Below are positions 17,776-25,663 of a stretch of DNA of 64,000 bases, in pieces. Source of the DNA: a virus; IMG/VR virus record IMGVR_UViG_3300032236_000656, positions 1 through 64,000 of that record; one strand, given 5' to 3'. The notes under the pieces are model-generated. The model was given only the letters and a program-made list of their open reading frames with translations, made no database searches and was not told where the DNA came from. Position 1 is the first letter of the stretch. Every line of letters starts with the position of its first letter. The position numbers and the translations under genes were made by a program.

Positions 17776-18110
17776 AAGTAACGCTCGCACAGGCATTAAT
17801 CGAACGTGGTATCCTAGCCAATAATAGCCGTATTTGGGCTACTTGCCCAATCTTAGCAATGGGCAATGCACCAACTGAAGCATATATTCCTTTAACAGTT
17901 GATCGCATTGTACACGAAGATGGCACAATTAAGTTTCAAGCAGTTCATACATCCGGGCGTAAGTATAGTATTCCCTGCGAAGAAGTTGATAAGATTGACG
18001 GGATGGCACCAGAACGACTAGCAGCAGCATATGATATTAAACCAAATGGCAATACTAAGACAGCAGGTAAGAAGCGAGGCCGTAAGCCAAAAGCATTGCT
18101 AGAAGTGTGA
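17772..18110 (+). CDS. Hypothetical protein with AT-hook-like C-terminus
   Basis: This 112-residue protein uses TTG at 17772, overlapping the previous stop by four bases and preceded by GGAGAAGG. The main part is a small beta domain (AYIPLTVDRIVHEDGTIKFQ). The tail GKKRGRKPKALLEV contains RGRKP, close to the AT-hook core RGRP that binds the minor groove of AT-rich DNA. DNA binding is inference. Confidence 0.6.
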   Translation: MKVTLAQALIERGILANNSRIWATCPILAMGNAPTEAYIPLTVDRIVHEDGTIKFQAVHTSGRKYSIPCEEVDKIDGMAPERLAAAYDIKPNGNTKTAGKKRGRKPKALLEV

Positions 18111-18116
18111 TAAATA
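18109..18116 (+). promoter_or_regulatory. Late promoter motif GATAAATA
   Basis: GATAAATA overlaps the stop of the preceding gene and lies 15 bases before the ATG at 18132, with CAGGAG between. Confidence 0.5.
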
Positions 18117-18131
18117 CTTCAGGAGCACAAT

Positions 18132-18296
18132 ATGGCCAAACTTAATTCAGAAACTATAGAAATCAAAATTAGCGAACTGCTGAAGGACAATGCCGAAGCA
18201 GAAATGATGTTAGACAATACTCTAATTGCTCAATTGATTGAGGTTATTGAAACATTGGTTGGTGATAAAAGACTTGTGGAAGTAACACGAAAATGA
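18132..18296 (+). CDS. Small acidic helical protein, 54 residues
   Basis: ATG at 18132 follows AGGAG, and the frame ends at TGA 18294-18296, overlapping the next ATG (ATGA). The product starts MAKLNSETIEIKISELLKDN and is nearly all helix, acidic and without motifs. Late promoter motif, ribosome site and overlap support a real gene. Confidence 0.6.
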   Translation: MAKLNSETIEIKISELLKDNAEAEMMLDNTLIAQLIEVIETLVGDKRLVEVTRK

Positions 18297-18703
18297 GTAT
18301 TGTACCAACAGTGATACTTAATCAAACATCATTTGGAGCAGCAAATGGATCAGGTAGTGGTGGTAATCCTCCTACTATTGGCGGGGGCGGCAGTTATAAT
18401 GGCACGGACTTAGATTGGTATACTACAGGATATCATGCTAACGGCTATTATGGTTATTCAGACGGTCTACAAACAGTAAGTTATAAATTAACAAATTTTG
18501 TTGGAACTATTGGTGTGCAAGCAACACTTGCCACTAATCCTACATCAGACGATTGGTTTGATGTTCCCAACACACAGATTGGAGATGGTGAAACTCCAGT
18601 TACAACTTCAACTTATTCTAACTTCATCGGAAGTTTTGTATGGATTAGAATTGCTGTTACCAATTTCACTGCTGGTACTATTAATAAAGTACTATATAAT
18701 TAA
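18293..18703 (+). CDS. Small Gly/Thr-rich putative virion protein
   Basis: This 136-residue protein has a Gly-rich linker (ANGSGSGGNPPTIGGGGSYN) followed by a beta-rich domain with many Thr and aromatic residues (IGVQATLATNPTSDDWFDVP, FVWIRIAVTNFTAGTINKV). This resembles short fibre-tip or decoration proteins. It is coupled to the 54-residue gene under a late motif. No family recognised. Confidence 0.55.
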   Translation: MSIVPTVILNQTSFGAANGSGSGGNPPTIGGGGSYNGTDLDWYTTGYHANGYYGYSDGLQTVSYKLTNFVGTIGVQATLATNPTSDDWFDVPNTQIGDGETPVTTSTYSNFIGSFVWIRIAVTNFTAGTINKVLYN

Positions 18704-18728
18704 AATCAACTAGAAAGAGTTTCAATCA

Positions 18729-19583
18729 ATGTCAGAAGAAATTATCGAACCAAATACACATGGCTTACCTCCTGAGGTACTAGAATACCTTCGCAACACA
18801 CATATTCATTTTTGTTTACCGATGTATAATGGTGTTTGTAATGAAGCAACTTTTATTAGTATGATTAAGTTCAGTATCATTGCTGCTAAGTTAGGCATTA
18901 ACTACAGTATCGATACAATGGTTAATGAAAGTCTAATTACACGAGGTCGCAACAATCTAGTTGCAAAGTTCTTGTTTAATCAAGCAGCAACACACTTAAT
19001 GTTTATCGACGTCGATCTTGGATTTGATGCAGAGTCAATTCTAAGACTATTGGTTTCCAACAGAGATGTTGTTGGCGGTGTATATCCAATGAAGCGTATT
19101 CCAATTCGGTATGTCATCAATACAGTACCAAACCCTGTTGTAGATGGCGACTTAGTAGAAGTAAGCACATTGGGCACAGGTTTTATGTGCATTAAGCGTC
19201 AAGTAATTGAGCAGATGATTGCTGCACATCCTGAACTAAAGTATCGCGACAACATTGGTATTGGCGCACAGTATGAGCCACTTATGTATGGCCTATTTGA
19301 TACTATGATTGATCCTGACGGAAACTATCTATCAGAAGATTGGACATTCTGTTATCTATGGCGTTTGATGGGTGGTAAGGTATTTGCTGATACTGGCATT
19401 AAGTTAGATCATACTGGATATCACAAGTATGCAGGCGATCTTGAAGAACTTAAGAAAGTTTTAACTAATCAAATTTCTAATGGTGTCGGTGTTGGTGCTG
19501 ATAATAATGTCCCAAAGATTCAACTTAATCTAAATGATACAAGTGAAGTGGAAATTATCAGTAAGGAGAATTCATCCCAATGA
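18729..19583 (+). CDS. Glycosyltransferase-like protein, GT-A fold
   Basis: This 284-residue protein has HFCLPMYNGVCNEATFISMI, a polar helix with LITRGRNNLVAKFL, then LMFIDVDLGFD, whose DVD is a DxD-type nucleotide-sugar/metal motif. Further on GGVYPMKRIPIRYV and the GTGFMCIKRQVI then SEDWTFCYLWRLMGGKVFAD form the usual acceptor-site region of GT2-like enzymes. It could glycosylate a virion protein, surface sugar or modified base; the sequence does not tell which. It overlaps the next gene by four bases. Confidence 0.7.
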   Translation: MSEEIIEPNTHGLPPEVLEYLRNTHIHFCLPMYNGVCNEATFISMIKFSIIAAKLGINYSIDTMVNESLITRGRNNLVAKFLFNQAATHLMFIDVDLGFDAESILRLLVSNRDVVGGVYPMKRIPIRYVINTVPNPVVDGDLVEVSTLGTGFMCIKRQVIEQMIAAHPELKYRDNIGIGAQYEPLMYGLFDTMIDPDGNYLSEDWTFCYLWRLMGGKVFADTGIKLDHTGYHKYAGDLEELKKVLTNQISNGVGVGADNNVPKIQLNLNDTSEVEIISKENSSQ

Positions 19584-20047
19584 GCGACAATGTAGAATTT
19601 GAAATTTCTATGGCAGCACAATGGTGGCGCGATCCTCCAAAGGTTAACATTTACATAGATAATACCTTAGTGGATTTTGAAGTGTTCGTCGATGCATCAA
19701 AGGATAAAGATGAAACTAAAGTATTCAAATTCAACAAAGAATTAGAAGAAGGCGAACATTCTATCGTAGTTGAATATCTTAATAAGACAAATGCAGATAC
19801 TGTAATTGACGAAGAGGGAAACATCCTTAAGGATCAATTACTCTTTATTGAAAATGTAAGTATTGATGATATTGAACTAGGAAATGTAGTACGCAAATGC
19901 TCTGCATTTTATCCAACTGCTGAAAGATTGGCTTCATTAGATTGGTTAAATCCTGAACTTAAAGGTCAGATTGTTTCAGGTCATCCAGGCAAATGGATTT
20001 TGAAATTTTCTACTCCAACATATTTGTGGCTATTAGAGAACCTCTAA
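19580..20047 (+). CDS. Hypothetical beta-sandwich protein, possible carbohydrate-binding fold
   Basis: This 155-residue acidic protein starts with FEISMAAQWWRDPPKVNIYI and contains EEGEHSIVVEYLNKT, a strand pattern seen in small carbohydrate-binding modules. It is coupled to the glycosyltransferase-like gene. The binding role is a guess from pattern and neighbour. Confidence 0.5.
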   Translation: MSDNVEFEISMAAQWWRDPPKVNIYIDNTLVDFEVFVDASKDKDETKVFKFNKELEEGEHSIVVEYLNKTNADTVIDEEGNILKDQLLFIENVSIDDIELGNVVRKCSAFYPTAERLASLDWLNPELKGQIVSGHPGKWILKFSTPTYLWLLENL

Positions 20048-20050
20048 TAG

Positions 20051-20058
20051 CATAAATA
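20051..20058 (+). promoter_or_regulatory. Late promoter motif CATAAATA
   Basis: CATAAATA lies only four bases from the ATG at 20063, with no ribosome site between, again suggesting a very short or absent leader. Confidence 0.5.
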
Positions 20059-20062
20059 TAAA

Positions 20063-21202
20063 ATGCGAGCAACAGAATTTCTTACTGAAGAATATGATCC
20101 AACCAAAGCAAGAGTACCTCACCCTGAAGATGAGGTACTTATTGGTGGTTCAGTAGGTGCTAAATCAGCCATTGCTGCAATTAAGCAGATGGCAACAAAT
20201 CCTGAAACAATTAGTATTAAGCCAGACGGTAAACCTGCTTTAATTTGGGGAAGAGACGAAAAAGGATTTTCTCTTGTTGACAAACATATGTTCAAAGCAG
20301 GAACATTACCACGTAATCCTAATGAACTAGCACAAGTTTATTCTGCTCGTAAAGGTGGCGGCAGAGAAGATTTAATTGCAATGATGACTGCACTTTGGCC
20401 TCAGTTTGAAGCAAGTGTACCAAATAGTTTTCGTGGGTGGCTATTTGGTGACCTACTATACAGTCAAACCCCTCCAATTCAAAACAACAATTTTGTGTTC
20501 AAACCTAATACCGTTGTATATACAGTTGCTACTAATAGCGAATTAGGGCAGCAGATGGCAAAAAGTACATCTGGTATTGTTGTACATACATTCTTTTCAA
20601 AAGCACCAGGAATGGATCCACAAGGTCAATTTGTTGCTCCTCCAGGAAGACATATTAGTAAATTACCCGCAGCCATTAATAATAAAGGTCCATTATTAAT
20701 GATAACTGATCAATTCACAACTCCTCCTAGAGTTAAACTTCCGCCTGATCTAAAGTCTATTGAAAACTTTATTACTTCTAATGGTGCTGTAATGGATAAG
20801 TTCTTAGACGAAGCAACATTGACATCATTGAAGATAAAAGATCTTCCTTCATTGCTACAAGCATACGGCAATTATAGAGTTAAGCAACGTAATTTTGATA
20901 ATTTTGGTAGCGATTTTATTACTGATTTCTTAGCAAGCAAAAAAGTAAGTCCGCAAAAGATGAATAATATTCAAAAATATATCGAAGCAAATAGAGCAGG
21001 ATATAAAGTATTGTGTCAGGCATTTATTGGTATAATGCGTGTTAAGGATCATATTGTTAATAATCTAGACGCACACCCTGCTCAAATGCAAGCACATATT
21101 AATGATGTACCAGGGCAGGAAGGATATCTTGTTCATACTAAAACTGGTCTATTCAAAACAGTTGACCGCGCAAAGTTCAGTGCTGCTAACTTTGAACATT
21201 AA
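20063..21202 (+). CDS. Ligase-fold nucleotidyltransferase-like protein with CTS-like leader
   Basis: This 379-residue protein has ISIKPDGKPALIWGRDEKG at residues 50-68, the KxDG adenylation motif I of ATP-dependent DNA/RNA ligases, with Lys53 the candidate adenylated residue. FRGWLFGDLLYSQ near 123 fits motif III, SGIVVHTFF near 170 fits motif IV, and YLVHTKTGLFKTVDRAKF near the end resembles a motif IV/V pair. Identity with known ligases is low, and similar proteins in T4-like phages are annotated only as unknown-function families. The leader MRATEFLTEEY (LTE followed by E) resembles a capsid-targeting sequence, so it may be packaged and clipped. Confidence 0.55.
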   Translation: MRATEFLTEEYDPTKARVPHPEDEVLIGGSVGAKSAIAAIKQMATNPETISIKPDGKPALIWGRDEKGFSLVDKHMFKAGTLPRNPNELAQVYSARKGGGREDLIAMMTALWPQFEASVPNSFRGWLFGDLLYSQTPPIQNNNFVFKPNTVVYTVATNSELGQQMAKSTSGIVVHTFFSKAPGMDPQGQFVAPPGRHISKLPAAINNKGPLLMITDQFTTPPRVKLPPDLKSIENFITSNGAVMDKFLDEATLTSLKIKDLPSLLQAYGNYRVKQRNFDNFGSDFITDFLASKKVSPQKMNNIQKYIEANRAGYKVLCQAFIGIMRVKDHIVNNLDAHPAQMQAHINDVPGQEGYLVHTKTGLFKTVDRAKFSAANFEH

Positions 21203-21208
21203 TAAATA
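21201..21208 (+). promoter_or_regulatory. Late promoter motif AATAAATA
   Basis: AATAAATA overlaps the stop of the preceding gene and lies 21 bases before the ATG at 21230. Confidence 0.5.
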
Positions 21209-21229
21209 TATCATCAATCGGGCTTAATC

Positions 21230-24013
21230 ATGCGTGTAGAAGAACTTCATGAAGAAAATATTAAGAAAGTAGTTTTTACTTTTGGCCGATTGAACCCTCC
21301 ACATTTTGGACATCATGCATTAATCCAAACATTACAAAAAGAAGCACAGAAGCAAGGTGCCGATTGGTTCTTATTTGTCAGTGCTAAAACTGGCGATGAG
21401 AAGAATCCTCTTACATATGAACAAAAGATTTGGTGGATACAGGCATTATTTCCTGAGACTAAAGGACATATTGTCAATGATGCCAGTATCAAAACTCCAT
21501 TGATTGCTGCTACTTGGTTATACAAGCAAGGTTATCGTGCTGCTACCTTTGTTGCAGGCGAAGACGATATGTCCAGTTATGGAGAGATGATTAAAGGTGG
21601 CAATGCACATGGACAAAATAATCCAGATGCAGTTAAACAAGGTAAAGGATTTATTTTCAATCCATTAGACTTTGCTATTAGTCCACGTTTAGCCAGTGCT
21701 ACTAATGCTCGTAGAAATGTCACAGATGGTGATCCAGAAGCATTTGTTCGCAGTATACTTGGTCCTAAGATTAATCCGCGATTAGAAAAATTAGTGCATG
21801 ATCAATTGTATCCAACATTGCGTAAGGCAATGGGATTAAGTGAAAGCGTTGACGAAAGCGCAGAACTTAATAAGACTACTCCTAGTGTAAGAGATCTTGC
21901 TAAGAAGTATGCAACAGATCCTTCTACCATACATCATCAAGTCAACAGAGGTGTTAAGGTAGAATTTGAACATACAAACGACATCGAAGTTGCTACTGAA
22001 ATAGCAATGGATCATCTTGGTGAAAGATTGGATTACTACGATCTATTAGACAAGTTAGAGAAAACTCCAAAAAAAAAGTTTGGTGAAAACTTTGCTGATG
22101 GTAAAGGTCCGGGTAGACCAGGCGATAGTCAAAGACACAGTATCCCAAAAACAGTAGATGAAGCAATGTGGCCTTTCAAAAAGAAGAAAGCGCCAGAAAT
22201 GTCGGCGCCTAAGCGTTGGCCAGATCGTGATGATGATCTAGAACAATGGATGCGTGATAAGATTACACATTATAAGAGCAAAGGTTGGGATCCTGCTGTA
22301 TTCTTTAGTCCAGCTACTGGTGATTACTTCCCCATCTATTTCGCAACTGGCTTCAGATATAATGATGCTGCTAAACAAGCATACCGTAACATCAAGCGAG
22401 AGTTCCCAGATCTGGTCAAACGTGCTAGGGAAGAGATCAGCACTCCAATGGCAATGCGTATAAATCAAAGTAGAGTTGGTGATCACGAAGATTGGCCAGA
22501 AAATTCCCCTAGTGTATATGAGAACTTCGCTGATGGTAAAGGACCCGGACATCCTGGGGACAGTCAGCGTCATGGCATCCCAAAGAAAGCAACAATAGCA
22601 CAGTTAGAGAAAGCAAGTCATGCTAAAGGTCGTAAAGGACAATTAGCACGTTGGCAACTGAACATGCGTCGTGGTAAGAAGAAAGCCAATGAAGAAATAA
22701 CTAACGAAGTTGCAGATCAGCCATATCGTTTTATTTCACCAGTAAGTACTTCAACCACACAAAAATCTATATTCCAAACTGATGGCGGCGCAAGAATGCA
22801 GGTCGCCATTATGATACCTCAAAATTCTGATACTGCACATATTGGCTTTTATGATGCCACTGATCAAGATAATCCTACAATAGCAGTAACAGGCAAGGGA
22901 GATGCTTTCCGTGTGTTTGCTACTGTAGGTGCTATCGTAAAGCAGTTTGTTGACAAGCGTAAGCCACCCTACATTAATTTTGCTGGTAAGTCATCTGAAT
23001 CAGGTCGTATTAAATTATATGATATGATTGCCAAGAACATTGGTCGTTATCTACCAGATTATAAGTTGGTTGATACTGGCATGGTCTCAGGCGGTGATAA
23101 AGGATATGTGTTTCAGAGAGTAGCACAAGAAAGTGTAGTTGAAGAAAAGAAACCTAAAAAGCCAAAAACTATTATTGACGGTGCGTTAAAGACATTGATT
23201 GCTAAAGGCCGTAGCGAAGATGAAGCAATTGCTGATCTAAAGAAAGAAATCGACAGCAAGTTTTATGATTTGGATGAATGGTCTCCTATGGAGATAGCAA
23301 TTATGGAAGGTGGTCATCTATTGGATGATTACGATGAGAATTTAGAAGAAACACTTAAAAAAGTTAAAGGCAAGTGGGCTTTGGTCAGTAGACAAAATCC
23401 TAAAAAGGTGTTACAATACTATCATGGTAGTCAACATCCTAGCAAGGAATGGGTGAACAAAGTGGAACGCAGAGTTCATAGTTTTGAAAGTGTAATGGAA
23501 GATGATTCGGTTAAGCCTCGTGTTTACCTAGACATGGATGGCGTGCTTGCTGACTTCTTTGGAGAATGGTCAAGATTAGCAGGAGTTGATCATTATAAAG
23601 ATATTAACAATGCAGAGGAATCATTACAGTTAGTGAGAGATCATCCAACATTTTGGGTTGATCTTCCTATGCTGCCTCATGCAAAAGCATTAGTAAAAAC
23701 AGTTATCGAAAAGTATGGTGAATATAGAATTTGCAGTAAACCACTAGAAGGTGATGATCGCAGTAAACCCGGCAAGATGGCATGGATTAAGAAACACTTA
23801 AGTGACATGCCTCCTGTTGAAGTTGTATTAACTGCGGACAAAGCAAAGTATGCAATGCACGAAGGCGTGCCAAGTATACTTGTTGATGACTTTGGCGTTA
23901 ACATTAACGCTTGGAAGACATCTGGTGGTATTGGCATCAAGTATGATGACTCGGCATTTCCGCAAGTTGAAAAGATACTGGAAAAGATTGCCAAGTCTGG
24001 AGTTCTAAAATGA
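21230..24013 (+). CDS. Modular nucleotidyltransferase-HAD nucleotidase fusion, putative internal virion protein
   Basis: This protein has 927 residues. Residues 1-10 (MRVEELHEEN) form the CTS-like leader. Residues 11-205 are an HxGH-type adenylyl/cytidylyltransferase: FTFGRLNPPHFGHHALIQTL and a C-terminal SATNARRN in place of ISSTxIR; NMNAT-like is the nearest guess. A basic cassette ENFADGKGPG(R/H)PGDSQRH occurs twice (about 287 and 432), the second followed by GRKGQLARWQLNMRRGKKK. Residues 500-640 form a domain I do not identify. Residues 762-927 are a HAD phosphatase of 5'-nucleotidase type (VYLDMDGVLADF). It follows a late motif and is longer than any single-domain relative. Confidence 0.7.
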   Translation: MRVEELHEENIKKVVFTFGRLNPPHFGHHALIQTLQKEAQKQGADWFLFVSAKTGDEKNPLTYEQKIWWIQALFPETKGHIVNDASIKTPLIAATWLYKQGYRAATFVAGEDDMSSYGEMIKGGNAHGQNNPDAVKQGKGFIFNPLDFAISPRLASATNARRNVTDGDPEAFVRSILGPKINPRLEKLVHDQLYPTLRKAMGLSESVDESAELNKTTPSVRDLAKKYATDPSTIHHQVNRGVKVEFEHTNDIEVATEIAMDHLGERLDYYDLLDKLEKTPKKKFGENFADGKGPGRPGDSQRHSIPKTVDEAMWPFKKKKAPEMSAPKRWPDRDDDLEQWMRDKITHYKSKGWDPAVFFSPATGDYFPIYFATGFRYNDAAKQAYRNIKREFPDLVKRAREEISTPMAMRINQSRVGDHEDWPENSPSVYENFADGKGPGHPGDSQRHGIPKKATIAQLEKASHAKGRKGQLARWQLNMRRGKKKANEEITNEVADQPYRFISPVSTSTTQKSIFQTDGGARMQVAIMIPQNSDTAHIGFYDATDQDNPTIAVTGKGDAFRVFATVGAIVKQFVDKRKPPYINFAGKSSESGRIKLYDMIAKNIGRYLPDYKLVDTGMVSGGDKGYVFQRVAQESVVEEKKPKKPKTIIDGALKTLIAKGRSEDEAIADLKKEIDSKFYDLDEWSPMEIAIMEGGHLLDDYDENLEETLKKVKGKWALVSRQNPKKVLQYYHGSQHPSKEWVNKVERRVHSFESVMEDDSVKPRVYLDMDGVLADFFGEWSRLAGVDHYKDINNAEESLQLVRDHPTFWVDLPMLPHAKALVKTVIEKYGEYRICSKPLEGDDRSKPGKMAWIKKHLSDMPPVEVVLTADKAKYAMHEGVPSILVDDFGVNINAWKTSGGIGIKYDDSAFPQVEKILEKIAKSGVLK

Positions 24014-24023
24014 GGAGCGTAAC

Positions 24024-24290
24024 ATGCGTTGCACCAATGATAGAGACTGGGATCAGATCCTTACAATATGGGAGAATTTCTCTCTAATAGAACCTATCAA
24101 TATAAAGACTGTGGAAATAAAACGCCAAGCAGTTGAATACTTGGGCATCGATAATCATCACAAATTAAACAAACACGAATTAAGATCCTTGTTAAGCAAG
24201 GCACATAAAATGAAAAACAGCACGAAAAAAGAAGAACGTGCTAGAGGGAACGAATTAGAAAAACAACTTCTAAGCGTTTTTAACTACTAA
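24024..24290 (+). CDS. Small hypothetical protein
   Basis: An 88-residue, helical, very basic protein (HKMKNSTKKEERARGNELEK) preceded by GAGGAG at seven bases. It starts ten bases after the 927-residue gene and shares its operon. No family recognised. Confidence 0.55.
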   Translation: MRCTNDRDWDQILTIWENFSLIEPINIKTVEIKRQAVEYLGIDNHHKLNKHELRSLLSKAHKMKNSTKKEERARGNELEKQLLSVFNY

Positions 24291-24297
24291 GTAATTG

Positions 24298-24588
24298 ATG
24301 GAATCATTACTAAGAGTTAGAATTAAAGTACCCGAATCATCAACTAAAAATGGTAGATATAGACTTTGGCTTGATAAATTTATGTTGATCGAGCGTATAT
24401 ATCCTATTGAAATTGGCAGTTATCTTCAATTAGAAGAAATTGTTCATGTTAAATTATCCCCTGGCATACACCATATAAAGATTGAAAATTTAGAGTTGGA
24501 AACGCAAGCAATTATAAATGCTGTGGCAATTAATGATACAATATATCTCAATTTATCCACTTTAGTTCAATCTTTCGAATTACGATAA
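24298..24588 (+). CDS. Small beta-rich hypothetical protein
   Basis: A 96-residue protein starting MESLLRVRIKVPESSTKNGR, with alternating strands typical of a small beta-sandwich and no cysteines. ATG 24298 is preferred to the adjacent TTG 24295; the ribosome site is weak. Function unknown. Confidence 0.5.
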   Translation: MESLLRVRIKVPESSTKNGRYRLWLDKFMLIERIYPIEIGSYLQLEEIVHVKLSPGIHHIKIENLELETQAIINAVAINDTIYLNLSTLVQSFELR

Positions 24589-24591
24589 ATA
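24584..24591 (+). promoter_or_regulatory. Late promoter motif GATAAATA
   Basis: GATAAATA overlaps the preceding stop and lies 22 bases before the ATG at 24614. Confidence 0.5.
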
Positions 24592-24613
24592 TTTTCAACA
24601 CAGGATTTTCCAG

Positions 24614-25663
24614 ATGAACGAACGACACGTTAAACTCCTTACCCAGCGTTATGCCGTTGAACAGCGCATTCGTGAATTACAAAATACAACAATATCAGAG
24701 TCAAATAGATCAGCAGCAGATGCATTGCTTGCTAAACTTCATGCTACACTTGCTAGAATTAATGAAAGTTCTGAAGTTGTTGAACTCAGTATTCCTTCAA
24801 GAGATAATAGCAATGATCACGAAATGGGACATCACCATCAAGAACTAGATCATGAAGTAGATATGGCACGTGCAGAATTACATCGTGCTGCACATTCTGC
24901 TATTGCACTTGGAAAAATTCTTGAAAGAATTAGCGAAGAACAAGGGTTAGAAGGTTGGGTCCAGGCTAAGATTACCAAGGCTGCTGATTATCTAGACAGC
25001 GTATATCATTATTTAGAATATGAGATGAATGCCAGTCATGATGTTGATGAAGGTGTTGCAGCATATGGCCCCGGCGAAGATCCAAATGATCCACAGTCTG
25101 CAAAGCCTCAGGCTCCTGGTGCACCACAACAAAATCCAAATGCACAGCAGCCTGGACAACAGAGTACAACTCCTCCTGCAGGTGGCTCAACTCCTGGATC
25201 CACAAGTCCAGGTATGGTAAAGATGGCTAAGTTGGACGCACAAAAGAAACCAATTGGCACACCACTAATGGTCAAGAGTGCAGAAATTGCAGCAAAGCAA
25301 AAGCAAGGTTTCTTCGTTATTGGTGAAAGCAAAGAAGAAAAGAAAGTTGCACACTGTTCACAGTGCGGTAAAGGATTTAGTGCATCGGGTGTAGATGCAA
25401 AGTATAAGACTGGATTTAGTCATTGTAAAGATCATAAGGGTATGAAAGTAATTGCAGAAGATGCAAGTGCTGGTGCGAGTAGTGCAGGTTCAATGGGAGG
25501 AAGTCCGACTGGATTTGCAAGCGGTGGCATTGGGATGCAGAAGCGTAAGAAAAAGAAGATTGGTGAAGAGACTGTAGAAAATGATGAACCAACTTTTACA
25601 GGCTACTGGAAAGGCAAGGACAAAGGTAAGCCTGGCAAGAAGATGGTAGGAAGTAGTACATAA
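24614..25663 (+). CDS. Putative virion-associated protein with zinc-ribbon-like segment
   Basis: This 349-residue protein has a helical N-terminal region (1-150) ending with GLEGWVQAKITKAADYLDSV then YHYLEYEM, a motif I associate with T4-like phage proteins. A Pro/Gln/Ala-rich linker (160-200) follows. Residues 245-275 contain CSQCGKGFS...HCKDH, a Cys/His arrangement that could bind zinc. The tail is basic (QKRKKKKIGEE). Late motif and position among CTS-type genes suggest a capsid-interior or prohead role, which is inference. It abuts the next gene (TAATG). Confidence 0.6.
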   Translation: MNERHVKLLTQRYAVEQRIRELQNTTISESNRSAADALLAKLHATLARINESSEVVELSIPSRDNSNDHEMGHHHQELDHEVDMARAELHRAAHSAIALGKILERISEEQGLEGWVQAKITKAADYLDSVYHYLEYEMNASHDVDEGVAAYGPGEDPNDPQSAKPQAPGAPQQNPNAQQPGQQSTTPPAGGSTPGSTSPGMVKMAKLDAQKKPIGTPLMVKSAEIAAKQKQGFFVIGESKEEKKVAHCSQCGKGFSASGVDAKYKTGFSHCKDHKGMKVIAEDASAGASSAGSMGGSPTGFASGGIGMQKRKKKKIGEETVENDEPTFTGYWKGKDKGKPGKKMVGSST

